Notes: generated by a model not told the origin, from the sequence alone. A DNA stretch of 64,000 nucleotides from Parafrankia elaeagni (GCF_000374165.1 NZ_KB893721.1:1-64000), one strand, 5' to 3'; positions 16,521 to 25,752 are shown, numbered from the stretch's first letter. Numbers and translations are program-made.

Positions 16521-19500
16521 ATGGCCAAACACACCCCTTCCCCGGATACGACCCGAACGAACAGCGACCTACCAGACACCGAGATGGTCGCGATCGTCGG
16601 AATTGGATGCCGGCTGCCCGGAGGGGTGACCTCCCCCGAGCCGCTGTGGCGCGTCCTGCACAACAGTGTCAATGCCGTCACCGACATTCCAGGAGACCGC
16701 TGGGACGCGGACGCCTACTACGACCCGGAGCCTTCCGTCCCCGGCCGGATGTGCAGCCGCTGGGGCGGGTTCCTCGACGACGTCGGCGGCTTCGACACCG
16801 AGTTCTTCACGATCAGCCGGGCCGAGGCGCTGGCGATGGATCCGCAGCAGCGAGTGCTGCTCGAGGTCGCCTGGGAGGCCCTGGAACAGGCCGGCATCCC
16901 GCCGGCTTCGGTCGCGGGGACCCGCACCGGCGTGTACACCGGGATGTCGACCGTGGACTACCTGCTGCGCAGCCAGCTCGGCGGCGCCGCGTCGAGCCCC
17001 TACTCGGCCACCGGCAACGCGCACAGTGTCGCGTCCGGCCGGATCTCCTACCTGCTCGGCGCGCACGGCCCCGCGGTGTCCGTCGACACCGCGTGCTCGT
17101 CGTCGCTGCTGGCCGTGAACATGGCGGCCCGCAGCCTGCTCTCCGGCGAGACGGACATGGCGCTGGCCGGCGGGATCAACCTGGTCCTGGGCCCGGAGAC
17201 GGGCATCGCCTTCTCGAACTGGGGAATGCTCTCGCCGCGTGGGCGGTGCGCCCCGTTCGATGCCGAGGCCGATGGTTTCGTCCGGGCCGAAGGCTGCGGG
17301 ATCATTGTCCTGAAACGCCTGAGTGACGCCGCCAGGGCCGGCGATCGGGTTCTCGCTCTGATCCGGGGCGGGGCGGTGAACCAGGACGGCCGGTCGAACG
17401 GGCTGACGCAGCCGTCGCAGCCGGCGCAGGAGGCGCTGCTGCGGGAGGCGCTGGCGGCCACCGGGATCGACCCCGCGCAGATCGGCCTGGTGGAGACCCA
17501 CGGCACGGGCACCCCGGTGGGTGATCCCGTCGAGTTCGGAGCACTCGCGGCGGTGTACGGGACGGGGGAGAATCCGTGCGCGCTGGGTTCGATCAAATCG
17601 AACATCGGCCACCTCGAGGCCGCGTCGGGTATCGCGGGCCTCATCAAGGCCGTGCTGTGTCTGCAGCGCGGTGTCATCCCGCCCAATCTGCACTTCCGGT
17701 CCTGGAATCCCAGCATCGACCACGGCGGCAGCCGCTTCTTCGTACCCACTGAGACGGTCAGCTGGCCGGTTCCTGACGGGCCGCGCCTCGCCGCCGTCTC
17801 GTCGTTCGGGTTCAGCGGGACCAATGCGCATGTGCTGCTCCAGTCCGCCGCTCCGGCGGTCCTCCCCCGCCAGCGGACCGCCCGCACCGCCGCCGACGTC
17901 ACCGGGGCGCGCACCACCCAGGCAGCCGCGCCGGTCACACCGGTCACGGAGGTCACGCCGGCCGCGGAGGGTACGCGGGGCACGCCGGGCACCCGGGGCA
18001 CGCGGGACGTCCCGCACCCGCTGGTCATCCCCGTGTCCGCGAGTTCGCCGGCGGCGCTGGCCCGGACCGCCGACAGCCTCGCCGACTGGCTTGACGACCA
18101 CGTGGACGTCGCCCTGCGCGACATCGGGTGGACGCTGGCGCGGCGCCGCGGCAACCGTCAGGCGCGGCTGGCGATCACGGCCGCCGACCGCGGCGAGCTG
18201 GTCGAGCAGCTCCGCGGCTTCGCCCGCGGCGAGTCCTCGCCCGGGACCGAATCCCGCACGACCCGGGTCCGGGTTCCCGGCCCGGTCTTCGTGTTCTCCG
18301 GCCAGGGTTCGCAGTGGGCGGGCATGGGCCGCGAGCTCCTCGAGCGGGAGGCCGCCTTCGCGGCGACGATCGCGCAGGTGGAGCCGCTCGTCCAGGCCGA
18401 GTCCGGGTTCTCCGTGACGGGTGAGCTGACCAGTGCCGCGCCCTCGGCCGCCATCGACCGCGTCCAGCCGGTGATCTTCGCGATGCAGGTGGCGCTGGCG
18501 GCGAGCTGGCGGGCGCACGGTGTCGAGCCCGCGGGAGTGCTGGGTCATTCGATGGGTGAGGCGGCGGCCGCGGTGGTGAGCGGCGCCCTGTCGCTGGCGG
18601 ACGGGGTGAAGGTGATCTGCCGTCGCTCGCGGCTGATGCGGCAGCTGTCGGGCTCCGGCCGGATGGCCTCGGTGGAGCTGTCGGCCGCGGACCTCGACGC
18701 CGAACTGGCCGCGGCGGGCATCGAGGACGTGGTCGTCGCGGTGCTGGCCGCACCGACATCCACCGTGGTGGCGGGGGACGCCGAGCGGGTGAGCGAGCTC
18801 GTCGCCGGCTGGGAGGCGCGCGGGCTGTTCGCCCGCGAGATCGCGGTGGACGTCGCCTCGCATTCCAGCCAGGTCGACCCGATCCTGCCGGATCTCGTCG
18901 CCGCCCTCGGTGACCTGGCGCCGCGCGAGCCGGCGGTCCCCTTCTTCAGCACGGTGCTCGGCGATCCGCTCGGGCGGCCGTCGTTCGACGGCGCCTACTG
19001 GTCGGACAACCTGCGCCGGCCGGTCCGCTTCGCCAGCGCGGTCACCGCGGCGCTCGACGACGGGCAGCGCTGCTTCGTCGAGGTCGCGCCGCATCCCCTC
19101 CTGCTCCGCTCGATCTCCGAGACGATCACGAAGGTCGGGCGGGACGCCGCGGTCGTGGAGACGATGCGGCGCGGCGACGACGTCCACCGCGCGTTCCTCA
19201 CCCGGCTCGGTGCCGTCCACTGCGCCGGCGTGGCGGTGGACTGGAGCCTCGATCACCCTTCGGGCCTGCTCGTCGACCTGCCGGCCACCGCGTGGAACCA
19301 CGAACATCTGATGATCGAGCTCACGGATGCGACGAACGCGCGGGTCGTGGCCGTGCACCCGCTGCTCGGCGTGCACGTTCAGGTCCCGTCGGCCGAGGGC
19401 GGTCATGTCTGGCAGGCCGACGCCGGCACCGCGGCGCTGCCCTGGCTCGCCGACCACCAGGTGCGCGACGCCGTGGTCCTCCCCGGCGCCGGCTACTGCG

Positions 19501-22500
19501 AGATGGCGCTCGCCGCGGCGACGCAGATCTTCGGCGCGGACACGGCGACCGAGATCGTCGACATCGAGTTCCGGGGCGTGCTCTTCCTGGATGACCACAC
19601 CCCGCTCTCCCTGGTCGCCGACTACCAGGCGGAGGACCAGGCCGCGCTGCGCATCGTCTCCCTCGGCACGGACGAGGTGTGGGCGGAGCACGCGGTGGCC
19701 CGAGCCCGCCGGGTGCCGCGGCCGCGGCCACCGGCCCCGGTCGACGTCGAGGCGGCACTGCGGGAACACCCGACGGCGGGGGACGTCGACGCCTTCTACG
19801 AGCGGCTGCGCGCCACCGGGATCCACCACGGGCCGAGCTTCGCCGGCCTGACCGCCCTCCACCACAGCGACCCCGACCACCACGGCGACACGGACACGTC
19901 CACCGTGCTGGGACGTCTCGAGCTGCCGACCGGGCTGCGGGCCGAGGCGTCGGCGTTCCGCCTGCACCCGGTGGTGCTCGACACCTGTCTGCAGACGCTG
20001 GCCGCGCACCCGGCGCTGGCCATGGCCCGCGACGCCGCGGACGGCCTCAGCCTGCCACTGGGCGTCGGCACGCTGCGCGTGCACGGCGACACCTCCCGCG
20101 GGCGCTACTGCCTCGCCCGGCTGACCCGGCAGGAGGCCACCGCCGCGTTCGGTGACCTGACCCTGCTCGCCGCCGACGGCACCGTCCTGGCGGAGCTGCA
20201 CGATGTGCACCTGGGCGGGGCGAGTGCCGACCCGGCCGACCTGCGTTTCGCCCGGCGGCTGCTCGGCGTCGACTGGGAGGAACGGCCGCTGCCACCGTCC
20301 GCCGATGAGGAGGCGGTCGCGGGCAGCTGGCTGCTGCTCTCGGAGCAGGACGACCCGCAGGACCTCACCGACGAGGTCGTCGTCGGGCTGCGCGCCCGGG
20401 GTCTGCGGGCCGAGGCGGTGCGCCTTCCCGCCGGCGAGGAGGGCGACCGGGCGCAGACCGCGCTCGTCGCCGAGTGGCTGCGCACGGTCCCCGACTGGGG
20501 CGGGCTGGTGTTCGTCGCGCCGGGCGGGGCGTCGCACGTCGACCCGCCCGGCCTCACCCGGGCCCGCGACCGCGTCCGCCGGCTGGCCCGGCTGGTCCGC
20601 GCGCTCGTCGAGGACAACGACACGGCGGTGCCCAGGCTCTGGGTGCTCACGCGGGACGTCCAGCCCGTGTTCGAGGGCGAGGGAACGGCTCTGGACGCCG
20701 GCGCTCTGCGTGGCCTGTACCGGGTCATCAGCTACGAGCACGCCGAACTGAAGATCACCCACCTGGACGTCGACGCCACCGCCGGAGGCAAGGACCTGTG
20801 CTCGGAGCTGTGCGCCGGGCTCCCCGACGACGAGGTGGCCTGGCGGGCCGGGAACCGTTACCTCGCCCGGCTGCGCACGAGCCCGCTGCGGGACGGCGAC
20901 CGACGCACGGCGGTGCGGCGGTTCGGCCACGACGGCATCACCCTCGGCGTGCGCCAGCCCGGCGACCTCGACTCCTTCGAGTTCGTCGCCCGGGAACGGC
21001 GCTCTCCAGGGCCCGGCGAGATCGAGGTCGAGCTGCGCGCGGCGAGCATCAACTTCGCCGACGTCCTGAACGCCATGGGCGTGTACCAGACCGCGGACGG
21101 CAAACCGATCCCGCTCGGCACCGACGGCGCCGGAACGGTCACCGCCGTCGGCCCGGGCGTGACGAGCGTCCGGCCCGGCGACCGCGTCGCCGTGATGGAC
21201 TTCGGGGCGCTCGGGACCTTCCACACCACCCGGGCGACACGGGCCTTCCCGGTGCCCGACGGCATGACGCTGGAGGCTGCCGCCGCCCTGCCGGCCGTCT
21301 ACCTCACCGCCTGGTACGGCCTGCACGAGCTGGCCGGTCTCCGGGCCGGGGAGCGGGTGCTGATCCACGCGGCGAGCGGCGGCGTGGGCCTCGCCGCGAT
21401 CGCGATCGCGCGTGCCGCCGGCGCCGAGATCCTCGCCACCGCCGGTTCCGAACGCAAACGCGCCTACCTGCGCGAACTCGGCATCCGGCACGTCTTCGAC
21501 TCCCGGTCCGCCCGGTTCGCCGAGCAGATCCGCGAGCTCACCGGCGACGGCGTCGACGTCGTGCTGAACTCGCTGACCGGGCCGGCGCTGCGGGCCGGCC
21601 TCGACCTGCTGCGCGTCGGCGGCCGCTTCATCGAGCTCGGCAAGCGGGACATCTACTCCGACGCGAAGCTCGGCATGTTCCCGTTCCGGCGCAACATCAC
21701 GTTCGCCAGCGTCGATCTCGGCCTGCTCGGCACCGACCAGCCCGTGCTGCTCGACCGGCTGGTGCGGGAGGTCGGCGAGGAGCTCGCCGCCGGCCGGCTC
21801 ACCCCGCTGGAGCACACCGCGTTCCCGATCACCGAGGCCTCGGGGGTCTTCCGGTCCATGGGCGCCGGCGAACACATCGGCAAGCTGGTCCTCACCATCC
21901 CGGCCGACGGCGAGACGACGGTCGTCGTGGCGCCCGGCGACATCCCGGTGATCCGAGGAGACGGTGCCTACGTCGTCACCGGCGGCCTCGGCGGGCTTGG
22001 CCTGGTCCTCGCCCGCTGGCTCAGCCGCTCCGGCGCCGGCCGGGTCATCCTCAACGGCCGGTCCGCGCCCTCCGCCGCCGCCGAGGCCGTGCTCGCCGAA
22101 CTGCGGGGCGCCGGCACCGACATCGAGGTCGTCCGCGGTGACATCGCCGGCGGGGACACGGCCCAGCGCCTGGTCGCCGCCGCGACGGCCACCGGGCTGC
22201 CGCTGCGGGGCGTGCTGCACGGCGCCGCCGTCGTCGAGGACGCCGTCGTCACGCTGATCTCCGACAAGCTCCTCGACCGGGTGTGGCAGCCGAAGGTCGT
22301 CGGGGCGTGGCGGCTGCACGAGGCCTGCGAGGGCCACGACCTGGACTGGTGGTTCGGGTTCTCCTCGGCCGCCGCCCTGCTCGGCTTCCCCGGCCAGGGC
22401 TCCTACGCCGCGGCGAACGCCTGGCTCGACACCTTCACCAGCTGGCGGCGGGCCCAGGGCCTCCCCGCGACCAGCGTCAACTGGGGGGCCTGGGCGGACC

Positions 22501-23162
22501 ACGGCCGCGGCGCCTCGTTCGAGGAGCGCGGCTACGCCATGATCGACGTCGAGGAGGGGCTGGACGCCTGCGAGCGGCTCCTGCGCCACGACCGGGCCCG
22601 AGCCGGCTACCTGCCGGTCGACCAGCCCACCTGGCTGGCGCACTTCGGCGCGACGATCGACTCGACGTTCCTGGCCACCGTCGCGATCGGCGGCGGTACC
22701 AGCGGCGGCCAGGCGGCGAACGCCCTCCTCGACGAGCTGGGCACCGCCGACCCGGCGACCCGCCAGAGCCTGCTGGAGAACTACCTGATCGGCGAGGTCA
22801 GCGGCATTCTCCGGATCGACCGGGCGGCCATCGACCCGCGGACTCCGCTGCTCGACGTCGGTATGGACTCGCTGATGATGCTCGAACTGCGCACCAGAAT
22901 CGAGAAGGGCCTGGGCCTGCGGGTCGCGACCAAGGTCCTGTGGGCGCACAGCAGCCCGACGGCTCTCGCCGCCCACCTGGCCGACCGACTCGACCAGGCC
23001 GCGGGCACCAACCCGGTAGCGGCGCCGGCGCCCAGCGCGCCCACACCCGGCACCACGGCCTCGGCCTCGGCCACAGTTACAACCACAACCACAGTTACAA
23101 CCACAGCCGCCAGCGCATCGGCGCTGCGCACCGCGACGCCGACCGGTGGGACAGCCGGATAG
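16521..23162 (+). CDS. Fully reducing type I polyketide synthase (KS-AT-DH-ER-KR-ACP)
   Basis: A 2213-residue single-module, Mas-like PKS. KS: residues about 22-440, with DTACSSSLLAV (Cys192), VETHGTGT (His327) and SNIGHLEA (His364). AT: about 587-880, GHSMGEAAA (Ser677); the specificity loop reads VASH (about 778-781), closer to the methylmalonyl YASH than the malonyl HAFH form. DH: from about 943, with LADHQVRDAVVLPGAGY (His979) and HPVVLDTCLQ (Asp1154). ER: about 1484-1793, NADPH site HAASGGVGLAA. KR: about 1815-2025, GGLGGLG, Ser1949, Tyr1962. ACP: DVGMDSLMMLEL (Ser2117). All sites look intact, predicting a fully saturated, possibly methyl-branched unit, perhaps added iteratively. There is no thioesterase or reductase domain. 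The tail is Thr/Ala-rich. The upstream FAAL suggests a fatty-acid starter. Confidence 0.95.
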   Translation: MAKHTPSPDTTRTNSDLPDTEMVAIVGIGCRLPGGVTSPEPLWRVLHNSVNAVTDIPGDRWDADAYYDPEPSVPGRMCSRWGGFLDDVGGFDTEFFTISRAEALAMDPQQRVLLEVAWEALEQAGIPPASVAGTRTGVYTGMSTVDYLLRSQLGGAASSPYSATGNAHSVASGRISYLLGAHGPAVSVDTACSSSLLAVNMAARSLLSGETDMALAGGINLVLGPETGIAFSNWGMLSPRGRCAPFDAEADGFVRAEGCGIIVLKRLSDAARAGDRVLALIRGGAVNQDGRSNGLTQPSQPAQEALLREALAATGIDPAQIGLVETHGTGTPVGDPVEFGALAAVYGTGENPCALGSIKSNIGHLEAASGIAGLIKAVLCLQRGVIPPNLHFRSWNPSIDHGGSRFFVPTETVSWPVPDGPRLAAVSSFGFSGTNAHVLLQSAAPAVLPRQRTARTAADVTGARTTQAAAPVTPVTEVTPAAEGTRGTPGTRGTRDVPHPLVIPVSASSPAALARTADSLADWLDDHVDVALRDIGWTLARRRGNRQARLAITAADRGELVEQLRGFARGESSPGTESRTTRVRVPGPVFVFSGQGSQWAGMGRELLEREAAFAATIAQVEPLVQAESGFSVTGELTSAAPSAAIDRVQPVIFAMQVALAASWRAHGVEPAGVLGHSMGEAAAAVVSGALSLADGVKVICRRSRLMRQLSGSGRMASVELSAADLDAELAAAGIEDVVVAVLAAPTSTVVAGDAERVSELVAGWEARGLFAREIAVDVASHSSQVDPILPDLVAALGDLAPREPAVPFFSTVLGDPLGRPSFDGAYWSDNLRRPVRFASAVTAALDDGQRCFVEVAPHPLLLRSISETITKVGRDAAVVETMRRGDDVHRAFLTRLGAVHCAGVAVDWSLDHPSGLLVDLPATAWNHEHLMIELTDATNARVVAVHPLLGVHVQVPSAEGGHVWQADAGTAALPWLADHQVRDAVVLPGAGYCEMALAAATQIFGADTATEIVDIEFRGVLFLDDHTPLSLVADYQAEDQAALRIVSLGTDEVWAEHAVARARRVPRPRPPAPVDVEAALREHPTAGDVDAFYERLRATGIHHGPSFAGLTALHHSDPDHHGDTDTSTVLGRLELPTGLRAEASAFRLHPVVLDTCLQTLAAHPALAMARDAADGLSLPLGVGTLRVHGDTSRGRYCLARLTRQEATAAFGDLTLLAADGTVLAELHDVHLGGASADPADLRFARRLLGVDWEERPLPPSADEEAVAGSWLLLSEQDDPQDLTDEVVVGLRARGLRAEAVRLPAGEEGDRAQTALVAEWLRTVPDWGGLVFVAPGGASHVDPPGLTRARDRVRRLARLVRALVEDNDTAVPRLWVLTRDVQPVFEGEGTALDAGALRGLYRVISYEHAELKITHLDVDATAGGKDLCSELCAGLPDDEVAWRAGNRYLARLRTSPLRDGDRRTAVRRFGHDGITLGVRQPGDLDSFEFVARERRSPGPGEIEVELRAASINFADVLNAMGVYQTADGKPIPLGTDGAGTVTAVGPGVTSVRPGDRVAVMDFGALGTFHTTRATRAFPVPDGMTLEAAAALPAVYLTAWYGLHELAGLRAGERVLIHAASGGVGLAAIAIARAAGAEILATAGSERKRAYLRELGIRHVFDSRSARFAEQIRELTGDGVDVVLNSLTGPALRAGLDLLRVGGRFIELGKRDIYSDAKLGMFPFRRNITFASVDLGLLGTDQPVLLDRLVREVGEELAAGRLTPLEHTAFPITEASGVFRSMGAGEHIGKLVLTIPADGETTVVVAPGDIPVIRGDGAYVVTGGLGGLGLVLARWLSRSGAGRVILNGRSAPSAAAEAVLAELRGAGTDIEVVRGDIAGGDTAQRLVAAATATGLPLRGVLHGAAVVEDAVVTLISDKLLDRVWQPKVVGAWRLHEACEGHDLDWWFGFSSAAALLGFPGQGSYAAANAWLDTFTSWRRAQGLPATSVNWGAWADHGRGASFEERGYAMIDVEEGLDACERLLRHDRARAGYLPVDQPTWLAHFGATIDSTFLATVAIGGGTSGGQAANALLDELGTADPATRQSLLENYLIGEVSGILRIDRAAIDPRTPLLDVGMDSLMMLELRTRIEKGLGLRVATKVLWAHSSPTALAAHLADRLDQAAGTNPVAAPAPSAPTPGTTASASATVTTTTTVTTTAASASALRTATPTGGTAG

Positions 23163-23218
23163 GCGACACGCGACGCCGCCCGCACGACGACGACGGGAAA
23201 CGGCGGTCGGCCGCCCGC

Positions 23219-23251
23219 GGCGAGCGCGTTCCTGACCGGGACGCGCTCGCC
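23219..23251 (+). terminator. Hairpin after the PKS
   Basis: GGCGAGCGCGT and its exact complement ACGCGCTCGCC are separated by 11 bases, 57 bases past the PKS stop. The remaining 300 bases before the TetR gene hold nothing I can recognise. Confidence 0.65.
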
Positions 23252-23547
23252 CAGGGCCCACCCGCCGGCGACGTACGGAACACTCCCACTTGTTTCCCCG
23301 CTTTTACTTCCTCCTCCGCGACATTGCCGGATGGACACCAGGCGACCACCATCACGATGGCAACACCACCACCATTGGCGAATCCTCCGAATTTGGCGCT
23401 CTGGCGACGCCCAGGATCGATATCCTGCCCAGGACCTGTCCCGTCAGACCATCTTCCCCGTCAAACCAGCTGCCTATTTCGAGACCATGGAAGGCTCCGT
23501 CTGTGTTAAGTCGGGTCGGTTCGGGTTCACCGGAAGCAGAACGAAGC

Positions 23548-24225
23548 ATGGACGCGACCGCGCAGACACCGGCTCCCCGCACCGGGGACGGGGGCCGGCG
23601 GCGGTCGGGGGCCAGCCGCCGCGAGGACATCATGAGGGCCTTCGCGGCACTGGTCACGGACAGGGGCCTCGACGCGGTGTCCATGGAGGCGGTCGCGGAC
23701 CGCGCCGGAATCAGTCGGGCACTGCTGTACAAGCATTTCGCGAGTCGGGATGGTCTTATCACGGCGGTCTACCGAAGAGAAGTGGAGGTCGGGCATCACG
23801 AGATCCTCGCGGAAATGCGAGCGGCCAGCACAATCGAGGGGATGTACGAGGCACTCGCCCGCGGTTCGCTCCGGGCGGGAAGACAGCGCTACTCCCTGTA
23901 TGTGGCCCTGTTCGCGGCGGCCCAGCGCAGCCAGGAGGTACGCCATGAGGTCCACACGCGGGTGGACCAGATCTGTCAGCTCCTGGTCGAGCGAACGTCA
24001 CGGGAGCTCCGCGTCCCCGCGGAACGGGCACGGCTCGCGAGCGACATCCTGATCTCGGCGATTTCCACGATCATGCGCGAGTGGTACGGCAGTCCGACGG
24101 ACAGCACCGCCGCCCGTCTGATCGACACCTACCTGATGCTCGTCCGTGGCGGCCTCGCCGGACTCACCGACATCGAACCCGCCCCCGCGACCGTCCCCGC
24201 CGCCCCGTACGTCGGCCTGAGCTGA
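23548..24225 (+). CDS. TetR-family transcriptional regulator
   Basis: A 225-residue TetR-type repressor. The N-terminal helix-turn-helix is MRAFAALVTDRGLDAVSMEA followed by VADRAGISRALLYKHFASRD, the classic TetR pattern. The C-terminal helical ligand domain includes GSLRAGRQRYSLYVALFAAA and a final helix LIDTYLMLVRGGLAGL. The start is ATG 23548; no strong ribosome site is visible. It follows the PKS in the same direction but after a terminator, so it is probably transcribed alone and may control the lipid/PKS genes. Its operator is not identified. Confidence 0.85.
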   Translation: MDATAQTPAPRTGDGGRRRSGASRREDIMRAFAALVTDRGLDAVSMEAVADRAGISRALLYKHFASRDGLITAVYRREVEVGHHEILAEMRAASTIEGMYEALARGSLRAGRQRYSLYVALFAAAQRSQEVRHEVHTRVDQICQLLVERTSRELRVPAERARLASDILISAISTIMREWYGSPTDSTAARLIDTYLMLVRGGLAGLTDIEPAPATVPAAPYVGLS

Positions 24226-24352
24226 AACGCACCCGGCAGTGACCGGGCACAAGCTCCGGTACACCGCGCCGATGGTCAGGACGACGACGGCGCAGGCGGC
24301 GACCACTCCGTCTGGACCACGCCGTCTGGACCACGCCGGGGCGCGGCGCGGA

Positions 24353-24514
24353 TCAGGCTCGTGGCCTCCCGTCCGGCTCGGCGACGGGCAGCAGCACCAC
24401 CGCGACCGGAAGCGGGTTCCGCCAGGTGGTGTCGCCGCAGGCGGCGCACACCCGCGGCCACACCGCGTCGGGCGGGTACCGCGTACCGCAGGAGGAGCAA
24501 AACGCATTCCGCAT
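24353..24514 (-). pseudogene. NUDIX hydrolase N-terminal fragment (zinc ribbon)
   Basis: 53 codons from ATG 24514 read MRNAFCSSCGTRYPP, then CAACGDTTWRNPLPVAVVLLPV. This is the zinc-ribbon plus first strand of NUDIX hydrolases related to NADH pyrophosphatase (CxxCG...CxxCG, then the NP-hydrophobic strand). The frame stops before the NUDIX box, so the catalytic domain is lost. The 438-base gap in which it sits holds nothing else I recognise. Confidence 0.5.
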
Positions 24515-24663
24515 GGGCCCTGACGATATTCGGTCCACGCCAGGGCTCCAGCCCCACTCGACCCCACACGGCCTCGCACGGCCTCGCACGGCCTCGGGCC
24601 CGCCTGATCGGCCGTCCGGGATTTTCTTGACTAAGTGCAAATATTGAGGTCAGGCTAGCCGTC

Positions 24664-25110
24664 ATGACCAAAGGCGAGCTGAGCCTCGAAGAGCGTGTGC
24701 TGCTGCTGGAGGACCGGGCGGAGATCCTGCAGAGCCTGTACGACTACGGCGAGCTGCTCGACACGCGTGATCTCGATGCCTGGGCGCGGCTGTGGGCCGA
24801 GGACGGCGTGTTCGAGATGAGCACCGGCCGCACCGCGAACGGCCGGGCGGCGATCAGGGACATGCTCGCCGCGGTGATGGAGCGGAGCGCGACCCCGGTG
24901 ATCCACATGGAGATGAACCCGCGGATCACCCTGGAGGGCGACACCGCCCGCTCGACGATGCTCTACGGAGTCGCCCGCACGCAGGACGACGGGCTGACCC
25001 GCGTCATCTGGCTCGGTCACCACCACAGCCGTCACGTCCGCACGCCGGACGGCTGGAAGATCAGCTACCGCCGCAACACCGTGGACCTGCCGGAGACCGG
25101 CCATCCATGA
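24664..25110 (+). CDS. SnoaL-like / NTF2-fold protein (second copy type)
   Basis: A 148-residue NTF2-fold protein: LEDRAEILQSLYDYGELLDTRDLDAWARLWAEDGVFEM is the SnoaL_4 N-terminal helix pair, followed by the strands HMEMNPRITLEGDTARSTMLYGVART and WLGHHHSRHVRTPDGWKISYRR. It is not closely alike to the protein at 9448. This subgroup often sits in sterol or aromatic degradation clusters next to an amidohydrolase, and a C-terminal amidohydrolase fragment indeed follows eight bases after its stop. Function: probably a dehydratase, isomerase or ligand binder; unproven. Confidence 0.78.
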   Translation: MTKGELSLEERVLLLEDRAEILQSLYDYGELLDTRDLDAWARLWAEDGVFEMSTGRTANGRAAIRDMLAAVMERSATPVIHMEMNPRITLEGDTARSTMLYGVARTQDDGLTRVIWLGHHHSRHVRTPDGWKISYRRNTVDLPETGHP

Positions 25111-25117
25111 TCGGGCC

Positions 25118-25288
25118 GATCGCCCCCGGAGCGCCGCGGAGAAGGAGTTCACGGAGGCCGGCTGCACCGACGCGGAGATCAACAAGATGACCTGGGAGAA
25201 CGCCTGCCGGTTCTACCACTGGGATCCGTTCGCGGAGCTGCCGAGGGAGCGGGCCACCGTGGGCGCGTCCACGGCTCAGCTGCAGCAA
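25118..25288 (+). pseudogene. Amidohydrolase C-terminal fragment at the RiPP locus edge
   Basis: The + strand frame through 25133 reads AAEKEFTEAGCTDAEINKM, then WENACRFYHWDPFAELPRERATVGA. This is the characteristic C-terminus of amidohydrolase_2 (metal-dependent TIM-barrel) proteins, in which WENACRFFxWDPF is strongly conserved. None of the barrel or metal ligands is present, and nothing similar lies upstream. Its 3' end runs into the last codons of the oppositely oriented precursor peptide gene, so the join is probably the boundary where foreign DNA was inserted or a deletion removed the rest. Confidence 0.6.
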
Positions 25289-25638
25289 CAGGGGCAGCAG
25301 CAGGCGCAGGTCGACTGCACCCCCGCGACGACCCCGTCGAGCTCGGCCTCGTCGAGCTCGGCCGTCGCCAGCTCCGTGAGGGTGGGCACCACCAGCCGCA
25401 TCTCGCCGGTGGCCGGCGCCTCCTGCCAGTACCGCACCTGCACGTCGAGGTCGGGCTCGCTGCCGACGACGTCGCGCACGGCGACGACGCGCGTCCCGTC
25501 CGGGACGGGCACGCCGTGGCGGGCGAGCAGTGCCCGCGGGTCGTCGGCGAGCTGGCGTTCGCTGTGCGGGTTGGACCAGACGTCGACGACGAGGTTGGTG
25601 TAGGCGGCGATGAACACCGCCCGTTCCCGTGGTGTCAC
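25276..25638 (-). CDS. NHLP-family RiPP precursor peptide with Cys-rich core
   Basis: A 120-residue precursor with a long nitrile-hydratase-alpha-like leader (NHLP): helical N-terminus, then DDPRALLARHGVPVPDGTRV, a strand-rich middle (DVQVRYWQEAP, EMRLVVPTL), and the recognition end ELDEAELDGVVAG. Cleavage is expected after the final Ala-Gly. The remaining core is VQ plus STCACCCPCCCS: seven Cys, two Ser, one Thr, an ideal substrate for azoline/azole formation. GTG 25638 has GGAGAGGGAT upstream. It is the last gene of the operon with the fused cyclodehydratase, SagB dehydrogenase and NHLM exporter. Ser at positions 1 and 12 of the core, together with the split LanB enzymes, would also permit dehydroalanine or thiopeptide-like chemistry; that is speculative. 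Confidence 0.88.
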   Translation of the reverse strand: MTPRERAVFIAAYTNLVVDVWSNPHSERQLADDPRALLARHGVPVPDGTRVVAVRDVVGSEPDLDVQVRYWQEAPATGEMRLVVPTLTELATAELDEAELDGVVAGVQSTCACCCPCCCS

Positions 25639-25699
25639 TGCGATCCCTCTCCGGTTCGGTGTGCCGGGCGGTCCGCCGCGACGCGGGCGGGCCGGGCGT

Positions 25700-25734
25700 C
25701 GGATGTCACGGCCGCGGTCGTCCGGATGTCACGG
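25700..25734. repeat. Two direct copies of a 12-mer before the precursor gene
   Basis: CGGATGTCACGG occurs at 25700-25711 and 25723-25734, 23 bases apart (two helical turns), in the 114-base gap between the NHLM ABC gene and the Cys-rich precursor gene. The spacing suits a regulator bound on one face of DNA, giving the precursor its own promoter. Confidence 0.4.
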
Positions 25735-25752
25735 CGGTGGCCCCGCGGGTGT

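Noticed and set aside
16569-23261. A 2230-codon open frame antisense to the PKS
   Set aside because: The PKS strand shows every domain motif in order. The antisense frame is Arg/Gly/Val-rich without any recognisable domain.
24627-24660. Promoter with TTGACT before the NTF2-like gene
   Set aside because: A -35-like hexamer is present, but no acceptable -10 lies at 16-18 bases.
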